Source of the DNA: Pseudomonadota bacterium
GTDB taxonomy: Bacteria; Pseudomonadota; Gammaproteobacteria; Steroidobacterales; Steroidobacteraceae
Direction: 5' to 3'
Length of the DNA stretch: 59,233 nucleotides
NCBI GenBank assembly: GCA_021780475.1
Contig: JAJXYR010000043.1
Span: 1-59,233, forward strand
Both the position numbers and the translations under genes were made by a program. How positions within the stretch are numbered: position 1 is the stretch's first letter; every line of letters starts with the position of its first letter. The notes under the pieces are model-generated. The model made no database searches. It saw only the letters and a program-made list of their open reading frames with translations, and was not told the DNA's origin. This document shows, one piece after another, positions 16,614-24,885 of the stretch.

Positions 16614-18608
16614 TCAGGCGTCGAAGCGCTCGAGGCAGCTGCCGAGCGCCCGCCGCAGCGGCTCGAGTTGCCGCTCGAACCGGCGCCAATGGCCGATTCC
16701 CGAATCGTAGATCGGCAGCCGCACCTGCTCGGAACTCGCGGTACGCACCGCCCGCGGATTCTCATGGAATCTCAGGCAGGCGCTCTCGAACGGCAGGCCG
16801 CAATGGGTGAGCAGGCGGCGCACCTGGGCGTCGGTGTCCCGGACCAGCGCCTCGTAGGACAGACACAGCACCTTGCCGGGAAGCACGCGGTCCCAGTGGT
16901 CCATCAGCGCGAGGTAGCTGCGGTAATAGCGCCCGAGATCCTCGAGATCGTAGGTGAACGTCTGTCCTTTGGCGAAGTACTGCTTGAATGCACTGAAACA
17001 GGCGTCGAGCGGATGGCGGCGCACATCGATGATCTTCGCGTTCGGCAGCATCAGATGGATGAGGCCGACGTGGCTGAAGTTGTTCGGCATCTTGTCGATG
17101 AAATGCGGTCGGCCGGTGCGCAGGCTCCGCGTCTCCTCGAGATAGCGCCGCCCAAGCGCCTCGTAACGCCCGCCGGGCAGCGCCCGCAGGCACTCCGGAT
17201 AGGCGTCTTGCGCCCCGTTCCGGTGGTCGAGCTCCCGCACGAAGCCGCCGACCGTAGGCAGTTCCATCGTGCCCTCGACACGCGAATGGCTCGCGAGCAC
17301 CTGCTCGACCAGCGTCGATCCGGAACGCGGCAGTCCGACGACGAAAATCGGCGACGGATCCTCGCAGCCCTCCCCGGCCGTCGCCGCGAAAAACGCCGCG
17401 TCGTACACCGCGGCGACCCGGCGGCATTTCGACTCGAAGCCGGCCGCGTCGAACGGCGCGGCTAGGCGTCGCGCCGCGTTGCCGGCCGCGTAGCGCTCGA
17501 ACGCCTCGACGTCCAGCCCTCGTTGTTCGAAGGCGCGGCCCAGCGCGAAATCCAGCTGCGGCTCGCGCCTGCCGGGCGCCGCGGCCCGCAGCAGTTCCTG
17601 CATCGCCGCGAGCTCCGCATCGTCGAACCGGTAGGTCTTCAAATCGGCGAGGCTGTAATACGCTTCCGCGAAATCCGGCTGCTGCGCGATGCAGCGCCGA
17701 TAGCTTGCCTCGCACTCGGCCCGCCGTCCGAGCGTCTTCTGAACATGCCCCATCGACAGCAGCACGCGGATCTGCCGCGGGTCCATCTGCAGCGCCCGCG
17801 CGTAGGCGTCGAGCGCCTCGACCTGGCGCAGCGATTGCGCCAGAACCGACCCCAGCACCACCCAGCCCGAGGGGGCCGTGTCATCGATCAGCAGCGCGCG
17901 GCGGATCGCCGCGTCCGCCTCGGCCAGGTGCACCATTTCGAGATGGGTCTGCGCAAGACCGCGCTGGATCAGCGGCAGATGCACGGACTGGCGCTGCGCG
18001 TGGCGCAGCAGGCGCAGCGAGTCCTGGGGATGGCCGGCGGCGAGCGACACCGCCGCGAGGCCGCACAGGGCGCCGACCTGGTTCGCATCCTCCCGCAGCA
18101 CCCGGCGGAACAGCACCTCCGCCGCACGGCGTTCGCCGCCGTTCAACAGCAGACTCGCCTCCTCGAGGACGCCCACGTACGCGCCGGCGCCGAGCGCGGA
18201 CTGGTACGCCGCGCGCGCGGCCGCAAATTCCCCGGTGTTGACGAGCAGATCGCCGAACAGGAACCACGCGTCCTGCAAGGAGCCGTCCAGCGCGAGCCCT
18301 CTGCGCATCTCCTCGATCGCCGCGTCGAGCCGTCCGGCGGCCCGCAGCGCCTTCGCGAGGTCGACGCGCGCGTGCGCAAAATCCGGCGCCTCCCGGACGG
18401 CGAGTTCCAACGTCTCGATCGCGGCCGCGCCCCTGCCCTGCGCGAGCAACGCGATGCCGAGCACGCGCAGCGAATTCACCTCCCGCGGGAATTTCCGCTG
18501 AATCGCGCGCACCGCCGCTTCGGCCTCGGCCGGTTCACCGCGTTCGAGCGCGGCGAGCGCCGCCGCGTAGGCGCTCTGGAACCACTTGTCCAACCGTTCG
18601 GTCTGCAT
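16614..18608 (-). CDS. TPR-repeat sulfotransferase
   Basis: The protein has 664 residues from ATG 18608, chosen because GGAG lies five bases upstream; upstream ATGs at 18647 and 18629 have poorer sites. About 400 residues of TPR-like helices precede a sulfotransferase domain with IFVVGLPRSGSTLVEQVL near 420-436 and FIDKMPNNFSHVGLIHLMLPNAKIID. The catalytic domain closely resembles that of the protein at 546-2543, including the C-terminal RTASSEQVR-PI-GI-W block. The acceptor is unknown. It runs in the same direction as the TonB receptor downstream; the AT-rich element between them suggests the receptor has its own promoter. Confidence 0.85.
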   Translation of the reverse strand: MQTERLDKWFQSAYAAALAALERGEPAEAEAAVRAIQRKFPREVNSLRVLGIALLAQGRGAAAIETLELAVREAPDFAHARVDLAKALRAAGRLDAAIEEMRRGLALDGSLQDAWFLFGDLLVNTGEFAAARAAYQSALGAGAYVGVLEEASLLLNGGERRAAEVLFRRVLREDANQVGALCGLAAVSLAAGHPQDSLRLLRHAQRQSVHLPLIQRGLAQTHLEMVHLAEADAAIRRALLIDDTAPSGWVVLGSVLAQSLRQVEALDAYARALQMDPRQIRVLLSMGHVQKTLGRRAECEASYRRCIAQQPDFAEAYYSLADLKTYRFDDAELAAMQELLRAAAPGRREPQLDFALGRAFEQRGLDVEAFERYAAGNAARRLAAPFDAAGFESKCRRVAAVYDAAFFAATAGEGCEDPSPIFVVGLPRSGSTLVEQVLASHSRVEGTMELPTVGGFVRELDHRNGAQDAYPECLRALPGGRYEALGRRYLEETRSLRTGRPHFIDKMPNNFSHVGLIHLMLPNAKIIDVRRHPLDACFSAFKQYFAKGQTFTYDLEDLGRYYRSYLALMDHWDRVLPGKVLCLSYEALVRDTDAQVRRLLTHCGLPFESACLRFHENPRAVRTASSEQVRLPIYDSGIGHWRRFERQLEPLRRALGSCLERFDA

Positions 18609-18719
18609 CCGCTCTCCGCCGAGTCCCATTTCGCCCGAGACTAGCATGCGTCGCGACCCGGCAAGTCAGGGTCGCATCCGGACCATCCGCGGGACCGATT
18701 CCCTCTGTACGATCACCCC

Positions 18720-19589
18720 ATGGAATTTCAAACATCGCATCCTTACGTTCTGACCGCGAGTTGCGCGAGCCGCATGGGCACCGCGGCGGCGGTCACCGGC
18801 TTCCTCGCCTCGCATCGTCTTTACATCATGGAGATGCAACAATTCGACGACGTGCTGACGAAGCGCTTCTTCGTGCGCGTGAAGTTTTGCGGCGTCGCCG
18901 GCGAGACGGTGGACGTGGCGGGTTTGAAGGCGGATTTCGTCGCCCTCGCGCACGCCGAACAGATGCAGTGGGCGATCCACGACGGCTCCCACCGCGCCCG
19001 CGTGATGATCCTGGTGTCGAAGCTCGATCATTGTCTCGAGGACCTCCTGTACCGCCAGCGCATCGGCGAACTGCCGATGGAGGTTACCGCGATCGTCTCG
19101 AATCATCCGGACATGCGCAACATCGCCGAGCGCTACGGCATCGCCTATCACCTGATGCCGGTGACGGCCGCCACCAAGGCCGCCCAGGAGGCCCAGCTGC
19201 TCGAATTGATCGAGCGCACCGGCACGGAACTCGTCGTGCTCGCACGCTACATGCAGATCTTCTCCGACGACCTGTGCAAGCGTCTCGGCGGTCGCGCGCT
19301 CAACATCCACCATTCGTTCCTTCCCGGTTTCAAGGGTGCGAAGCCGTATCATCAGGCGCATGAGCGCGGCGTCAAGCTGATCGGCGCCACCGCGCATTTC
19401 GTCACCGGTGATCTCGACGAGGGTCCGATCATCGAACAGATCGTCGAGCGCGTCGACCACAGCTTCACGCCGGAGATGCTCGCCGCGGTGGGCCGGGACT
19501 CGGAACGCCGCGCGTTGTCGACCGCCGTGCGGCTGCTGCTCGAGAACAGGGTGTTTCTCGACGGCACCAAGACCGTCATCTTCAAATAG
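18720..19589 (+). CDS. purU: Formyltetrahydrofolate deformylase
   Basis: This 289-residue protein has an N-terminal ACT domain (VLTASCASRMGTAAAVTGFL) and a formyl_transferase domain. The signature ALNIHHSFLPGFKGAKPYHQA begins near residue 193, with catalytic Asn195, His197 and an Asp in the following GDLDEGPIIEQ. PurU hydrolyses 10-formyl-THF to formate and THF in the cytoplasm. Next to two sarcosine oxidases and a dimethylglycine dehydrogenase, it would recycle THF and dispose of methyl-derived one-carbon units, as purU genes in bacterial betaine clusters do. It converges with and overlaps the regulator gene by eight bases. Confidence 0.95.
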   Translation: MEFQTSHPYVLTASCASRMGTAAAVTGFLASHRLYIMEMQQFDDVLTKRFFVRVKFCGVAGETVDVAGLKADFVALAHAEQMQWAIHDGSHRARVMILVSKLDHCLEDLLYRQRIGELPMEVTAIVSNHPDMRNIAERYGIAYHLMPVTAATKAAQEAQLLELIERTGTELVVLARYMQIFSDDLCKRLGGRALNIHHSFLPGFKGAKPYHQAHERGVKLIGATAHFVTGDLDEGPIIEQIVERVDHSFTPEMLAAVGRDSERRALSTAVRLLLENRVFLDGTKTVIFK

Positions 19590-20574
19590 CGGGCGCCTGC
19601 GCCTCGCTGCGCCGCCGCGCCTTGCGCTCGGCGCTCGGCGGATAGCCGAACTGGCTGCGGTAACACTTGGAGAAATGCGGCGGCGATTGAAATCCGCAGG
19701 CTGCGGTGATGTCCATGATCGGCATCGCGGTTTGCAGCAGTAGTTCGCGCGCCCGCCGCAGGCGCATCTCCAGGTAATAGCGCTTCGGCACGCAGTTCAG
19801 ATCGCGGCGGAACAGACGCTCGATCTGCCGCCGCGACAGGCCCGTGGCCTTGGCGATCTTGTCGAGGGACAAGGGCCTTTCGATGTTCTCCTCCATCAAC
19901 TGCGCAACCCGGATCAAGCCGCGGTTGGAGGGTCCGATTTGCGCGCGCAGCGGCACGTACTGGCGGTCGGTGTCGTTGCGCACCCGCTCGATCATGAACT
20001 GTTCGGACACAAGCTGCGATATCCGCGCGCCGAGCTTCGACTGGATCAAATGCAGCATCAAATCGAGCGGCGCCGTGCCGCCCGAACAGGTGAAGCGCTC
20101 GCGGTCGATGGTGAAAAGTTGGTCGCTGATGCGCACGCGCGGGAATTCCTCGCGCAGCGACGATAGGTTTTCCCAGTGGATGGTCGCCTTGTGATTATCG
20201 AGCAGGCCGGCGCGCGCGAGGGCATAGCCGCCGGTGCACAGTCCGCCCAAAGGAACGCGCCGATCAGCGAGGCGTCGCAGCTGCGCCAGCAGCGGCGCCG
20301 CGACCGCGTCCCGCACGTTGATGCCGCCGCAAACGAACAGGATATCGACCGGACCCAACTTGTCGAACGGCTCGGTGGGCGTGAGCGACATGCCGCTGCT
20401 CGACGGCACGGCCTGCCCGCTCGCGCTGACGACGGACCATTCGTACACCTCGCGGCCGACCAGGCGGTTCGCCATGCGCAGCGGTTCGACCGCGTTCGAC
20501 AGGGCGATCAGGGAATAATTCGGCAGGGTCAGAAACGCGTACTTGCATTTGCGCAGCACGGCGGCGGTTTCCAA
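19582..20574 (-). CDS. gbdR: GlxA-family AraC-type regulator, GbdR-like
   Basis: The protein has 330 residues. Residues ~10-190 form a DJ-1/PfpI-like sensor domain (FVCGGINVRD, GLCTGGYALARAGLL), and ~220-320 an AraC helix-turn-helix pair (LSLDKIAKATGLSRRQIERLF, then PIMDITAACGFQSPPHFSKCYRSQFG). This is the architecture of GbdR, CdhR, SouR and ArgR of pseudomonads; GbdR activates betaine and dimethylglycine catabolism. Divergent placement against the dimethylglycine dehydrogenase/sarcosine oxidase operon supports GbdR, but SouR (sarcosine) or CdhR (carnitine) roles cannot be excluded from sequence alone. Confidence 0.85.
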   Translation of the reverse strand: METAAVLRKCKYAFLTLPNYSLIALSNAVEPLRMANRLVGREVYEWSVVSASGQAVPSSSGMSLTPTEPFDKLGPVDILFVCGGINVRDAVAAPLLAQLRRLADRRVPLGGLCTGGYALARAGLLDNHKATIHWENLSSLREEFPRVRISDQLFTIDRERFTCSGGTAPLDLMLHLIQSKLGARISQLVSEQFMIERVRNDTDRQYVPLRAQIGPSNRGLIRVAQLMEENIERPLSLDKIAKATGLSRRQIERLFRRDLNCVPKRYYLEMRLRRARELLLQTAMPIMDITAACGFQSPPHFSKCYRSQFGYPPSAERKARRRSEAQAPAI

Positions 20575-20816
20575 GACGATGCGCTCCTTTCGAAGTTCAA
20601 GCGGGCTGGCCGGAAGCTGTCATTATGCCATCGCGCGACTCGAAATTGCCTCTTTACGGCATGTCATTGTCGTTTTCCGGACAGTCCGTATGAGACTGCA
20701 CCGGCCCGTTGGCGGCGTCCTGACGCATTTCCATCAGGGACTGTCGCAAATGGCCTCACCTTCGGCGGTGCTCTAGTTACACTGCGGCAGACATCAACGT
20801 CGGAGATCCGCAACTA
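20575..20816. promoter_or_regulatory. Divergent control region between the GbdR-like gene and the dimethylglycine operon
   Basis: This 242-base gap must hold promoters for both genes. TGTCATT occurs twice in direct orientation (20618-20624 and 20662-20668), starts 44 bases apart, about four helical turns. TGTCG occurs at 20668-20672 and 20742-20746, resembling the TGTCGC half-site known for the related regulator ArgR. A weak -10 (TACACT) lies near 20775. These are candidate sites only. Confidence 0.4.
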
Positions 20817-23282
20817 ATGAAAACTCATGCCCGCGTCGTGGTCATCGGCGGCGGCGTCGTCGGCGTCAGCACTTTGTATCACCTGGCGAAAAAAGGCTGG
20901 TCGGACGTCGTCTTGCTCGAACGTTCGGAACTGACGGCCGGTTCGACCTGGCACGCGGCCGGATTGTTGCCGCTGTTCAACATGAGTTATACGGTCGGCC
21001 AGCTGCACAAGTACTCGGTCGACCTGTACAAGCGCCTGCCGGCGGAAACCGGGCAGGACGTCAGTTTTCACGTCACCGGCAACCTGCGTCTCGCCACCTG
21101 CCGCGACCGCATGGACGAATACCAGAAGTATTGCGGAACCGCGAACACGATCGGTGTGCCGTTCCAGATCATCGGACCGAAGGAGGTCCGCGACTTGTGG
21201 CCGCTCGCCGAGATCGGCGACGGCCAGGAGACGCCCAAGATCATCGGCGCGCTCTACCATCCGGACGACGGCCACATCGCGCCGGCCGACTTGACGATGG
21301 CGCTGCGCAAGGGCGCGCGCAGTCGCGGCGCCGAGATATACGAACATACCGAGGTCACCGCCGTCCGCCAGACCGCGTCCGGCGAATGGCACCTGACGAC
21401 GAACAAGGGCGAGATCACAGCGGAGCACGTGGTCTGCGCGACCGGCAACTATGCGCGGCAAACCGGCCGCATGTTCGGCATCAACGTGCCCTCGATCCCG
21501 GTCGAACATCAATACATCGTCTACGACGAATCCCCGGAGCTCAAAGCCTACCGCCAGGGCGGCGGCCGCGAACTCGCGGTGCTGCGGGAAAGCGACAAAT
21601 CCTACTATCTGCGTGAAGAGCGCATGGGCTGGATCCTGGGACCCTACGAGGCCGGTGCGCCGGCGCGCTTCGCCGACGGGGTCCCTGAATGGTTCGGCAA
21701 GAGCCTGTTCGAGGGCGACCTGGACCGGCTGCTGCCCCACGTCGAAGCCGCGATGCGGCGCGTGCCCGCACTCGCCACCTGCGGGATCAAGGACATCGTC
21801 AACGGGCCGATCGCCTACACGCCGGACGGCAGCCCGCTGGTCGGACCCGCCTGGGGGGCGCGCAACCTGTGGCTCAACGAAGGACACAGCTTCGGCATCA
21901 CCGCGGCGGGCGGCTCGGGTTGGCAGCTCGCCGAATGGATGGTCGACGGCGAGCCCGGGATCGACATGGCCGCGGTCGATCCGCGCCGCTACGGCCCGTA
22001 CACCAGCAAGCGCTACGTCGTTCAAAAGAACGAGGAAACCTACCGCAACGTATTCGTGATCCATTACCCGGACGAAGAGCGCGCCGATGCGCGTCCGGCG
22101 AAAACGAGTCCGATCTACGACAAGCTCGCGCGCATGGGCGCGGTGTTCGGCCAACGCTATGGATGGGAGCGCCCGAACTGGTTCGCACCGCCCGGCGTGT
22201 CGCCCAAGGACGACTGGAGCTTCCGCCGCTCGAATTATTTCGAGCACGTCGGCAACGAGGTGCGGCGGATGCGCGAAGACGTCGGCATCATCGACCTCTC
22301 GCCGTTCACCAAGCACGAGGTGTCGGGACCCGGGGCCGAGAGCTGGCTCGATGGACTCGTCGCCAACAAGGTGCCGACGAAGATCGGCCGCATCGCCCTC
22401 TGCCATGCGCTGACCCCGCGCGGCGGCATCCGCTCGGAATTCACCATCACCAAGCTCGGCGAACAACGCTATTACGTCGTCAGCGCCGGCGCCGCCGAGC
22501 GGTACGACGGCGATTACCTGCAGAAGATGCTGCCGCCGGACTCGGCGGCGACGATCAGCCTTCGCAACATCACGACGAGCCGCGGCTGCTTCGTGCTCGC
22601 CGGACCGCGATCGCGCGACGTGTTGGCGGCGCTCACCGACGTGCCGCTCGACAATGCCGCCTTCCCCTGGCTGACCGGTCAGATCGCCGAGGTCGGACTT
22701 GCCACCGATGTGTACCTGATGCGCGTCAATTTCGTTGGTTCCCTCGGCTGGGAGCTGCACTTCCCGATCGAATACGCCCACCACCTGTTCGACGCCCTGC
22801 TCCGCGCCGGCGCCGCGCACCGCATCGGCATGGTCGGCATGCGCGCGATGGAATCGCTGCGCATGGAGAAATCCTACCGCATGTGGGGCACCGACCTGAC
22901 GCCGGACTACACGCCGTTCGAGGCCGGTCTGGACCGGTTCGTGCGCATGAACAAGGGGGATTTCATCGGCAGGGCGGCGCTAGAGAAGCAGCTCGCCGCC
23001 GGCGTGCCGCACCGATTCATCACCCTCGAAGTGCATGGCGTCGTGGACGCGGATCCGCTCGGCAACGAACCGCTGTACGATGCGGACGGCAAACTGATCG
23101 GGCGCGCCACCTCCGGCTACTTCGGTCACGCGCTCGGCAAGAGCCTCGCGATCGGTTACGTCGCCCCCGCGTTCGCGGCGGTCGGCACGCAACTGGAAAT
23201 CGAGATCCTCGGCGAACGCAAGCGCGCGACCGTGCTGGTGGATTCGCCCTACGATCCCGAGAACAAGGATCTCCGGGCCTGA
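20817..23282 (+). CDS. Dimethylglycine/sarcosine dehydrogenase-type flavoprotein
   Basis: The protein has 821 residues. Order: a DAO FAD domain ([28 protein letters not shown] with the His expected to bind FAD covalently, ~45), an FAO_M linker domain, a GcvT domain (~430-720) and a GcvT C-terminal barrel. This is the DMGDH/SARDH architecture: N-demethylation coupled to methylene-THF formation. Next to soxBDAG, dimethylglycine is the best substrate, because sarcosine is already covered. The pseudomonad DgcA route uses a different enzyme, so this would be a mitochondrial-type alternative. A CGGAG site precedes ATG. It is followed after 22 bases by soxB of set 2, so one operon is likely, driven from the GbdR-facing promoter. 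Confidence 0.87.
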   Translation: MKTHARVVVIGGGVVGVSTLYHLAKKGWSDVVLLERSELTAGSTWHAAGLLPLFNMSYTVGQLHKYSVDLYKRLPAETGQDVSFHVTGNLRLATCRDRMDEYQKYCGTANTIGVPFQIIGPKEVRDLWPLAEIGDGQETPKIIGALYHPDDGHIAPADLTMALRKGARSRGAEIYEHTEVTAVRQTASGEWHLTTNKGEITAEHVVCATGNYARQTGRMFGINVPSIPVEHQYIVYDESPELKAYRQGGGRELAVLRESDKSYYLREERMGWILGPYEAGAPARFADGVPEWFGKSLFEGDLDRLLPHVEAAMRRVPALATCGIKDIVNGPIAYTPDGSPLVGPAWGARNLWLNEGHSFGITAAGGSGWQLAEWMVDGEPGIDMAAVDPRRYGPYTSKRYVVQKNEETYRNVFVIHYPDEERADARPAKTSPIYDKLARMGAVFGQRYGWERPNWFAPPGVSPKDDWSFRRSNYFEHVGNEVRRMREDVGIIDLSPFTKHEVSGPGAESWLDGLVANKVPTKIGRIALCHALTPRGGIRSEFTITKLGEQRYYVVSAGAAERYDGDYLQKMLPPDSAATISLRNITTSRGCFVLAGPRSRDVLAALTDVPLDNAAFPWLTGQIAEVGLATDVYLMRVNFVGSLGWELHFPIEYAHHLFDALLRAGAAHRIGMVGMRAMESLRMEKSYRMWGTDLTPDYTPFEAGLDRFVRMNKGDFIGRAALEKQLAAGVPHRFITLEVHGVVDADPLGNEPLYDADGKLIGRATSGYFGHALGKSLAIGYVAPAFAAVGTQLEIEILGERKRATVLVDSPYDPENKDLRA

Positions 23283-23304
23283 GGACCGCGCGCGTACCAT
23301 CGCC

Positions 23305-24564
23305 ATGAGCAAGCAAACATTTTCTGGTCTCGCGCTGATCCGGCGCGCGCTCACCGGCCACCGGGACTGGCGGCCCCAGTGGCGCAAGGCCGCGCCGAAG
23401 CCCGCATATGATGCCGTGATCGTCGGCGGCGGCGGGCATGGGCTCGGTGCCGCCTATTACCTCGCCCGCGAACACGGGATCACGAATGTCGCGGTGCTCG
23501 AAAAGGGATGGATCGGCGGCGGCAACACCGGCCGGAACACGACCATCATCCGTTCGAACTACCTGTTCGACGAGAGCGCGGCGCTCTACGACCATTCGGT
23601 CAAGCTGTGGGAGAACCTCTCGCAGGAGCTCAACTACAACGTGATGTTCTCGCCCCGCGGCGTGATGATGCTCGCCCACACGGTGCACGACATCCAGGTT
23701 TTCAAGCGGCACGTGCATGCGAATCGCTGCAACGGCGTGGACAACGAATGGCTGGAGCCCGAGGAGGCCAAGGCCTTCTGTCCGCCGCTCAACATCGAGG
23801 GCAACATGCGCTATCCGGTGCTCGGCGCGGCGCTGCAGCGCCGCGGCGGAACGGCGCGCCACGACGCGGTCGCGTGGGGTTATGCGCGCGCCGCCGACGC
23901 ACTCGGCGTCGACATCATCGAGAACTGCGAGGTGCTCGGCATCCGCCGTGACGCGGCCGGCCGCGTCGAGGCCTTGGAAACGACGCGCGGCGTCATCCGC
24001 GCCGGCAGGGTCGGTGTCTCCGCGGCGGGCAACACCAGCGCCGTGCTCGGACTCGCCGGCGTGCGGCTGCCGCTCGAGAGCTATCCGCTGCAGGCGCTGG
24101 TGTCGGAGCCGGTCAAGCCGATCTTCCCCTGTGTCGTGATGTCCAACACGATTCACGCCTACATCAGCCAGTCGGACAAGGGCGAACTGGTCATCGGCGC
24201 CGGTACGGACGCCTATACGTCCTATACCCAGCGCGGTGCCCTGCACATCAACACGCACACGCTCGACGCCATCTGCGAACTGTTCCCGACCTTCCGCCGG
24301 ATGCGCATGATGCGCAATTGGGGCGGCATCGTCGACGTCACGCCGGACCGCTCGCCGATCATCGCCAAGACCCCCGTGCCCGGGTTGTACGTCAACTGTG
24401 GCTGGGGAACCGGCGGCTTCAAGGCGACGCCCGGCGCGGCGCACGTGTTTGCGTGGACCATCGCCCGCGACGAACCGCACCCGATCAACGCGCCGTTCAC
24501 GATCGAGCGTTTCCGCGACGGCCACCTGATCGACGAGGCCGCGGCGGCCGCCGTCGCCCACTGA
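23305..24564 (+). CDS. soxB: Sarcosine oxidase beta subunit, set 2
   Basis: This 419-residue protein is colinear with the set 1 beta subunit: [52 protein letters not shown] and [18 protein letters not shown]. It oxidises sarcosine at FAD, with the covalent flavin in the RHDA region by family knowledge. It is the second gene of the dimethylglycine operon and precedes delta by 12 bases. Confidence 0.95.
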   Translation: MSKQTFSGLALIRRALTGHRDWRPQWRKAAPKPAYDAVIVGGGGHGLGAAYYLAREHGITNVAVLEKGWIGGGNTGRNTTIIRSNYLFDESAALYDHSVKLWENLSQELNYNVMFSPRGVMMLAHTVHDIQVFKRHVHANRCNGVDNEWLEPEEAKAFCPPLNIEGNMRYPVLGAALQRRGGTARHDAVAWGYARAADALGVDIIENCEVLGIRRDAAGRVEALETTRGVIRAGRVGVSAAGNTSAVLGLAGVRLPLESYPLQALVSEPVKPIFPCVVMSNTIHAYISQSDKGELVIGAGTDAYTSYTQRGALHINTHTLDAICELFPTFRRMRMMRNWGGIVDVTPDRSPIIAKTPVPGLYVNCGWGTGGFKATPGAAHVFAWTIARDEPHPINAPFTIERFRDGHLIDEAAAAAVAH

Positions 24565-24576
24565 ACGAGGCGCGTG

Positions 24577-24885
24577 ATGCTGCTCATATCCTGTCCCTAT
24601 TGCGGTGACCGCCCGGAAATCGAATTCACGTACGGCGGTCAGGCGCATCTGGTCCGACCCGCCGACCCATCCGCGCTCGACGATCAACAATGGGCCGAGT
24701 ACCTTTACATGCGCACGAACACCAAGGGAGTCCATGCGGAGCGCTGGCGCCATGCGCGCGGCTGCGGACGATTCTTCAACGCGCTGCGCGACACGACGAC
24801 CGACCGGTTCGCCGCGACGTACAAGATCGGCGCCGCGCGGCCTGACCCCGCGGCGTCCGAGCCGACCCCGGGAACGGCGCGATGA
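24577..24885 (+). CDS. soxD: Sarcosine oxidase delta subunit, set 2
   Basis: The protein has 102 residues. MLLISCPYCGDRPEIEFTYGG begins with the zinc Cys-x2-Cys pair; HARGCGRFFN supplies the remaining ligands. GAGG six bases before ATG 24577 favours it over GTG at 24574. It overlaps soxA by four bases and has a Pro/Ala-rich tail absent from set 1. Confidence 0.93.
   Translation: MLLISCPYCGDRPEIEFTYGGQAHLVRPADPSALDDQQWAEYLYMRTNTKGVHAERWRHARGCGRFFNALRDTTTDRFAATYKIGAARPDPAASEPTPGTAR

Noticed and set aside
20814-22820. A minus-strand open frame of about 668 codons opposite the dimethylglycine dehydrogenase gene
   Set aside because: It has no domain similarity. The plus-strand gene has full FAD and GcvT domains.
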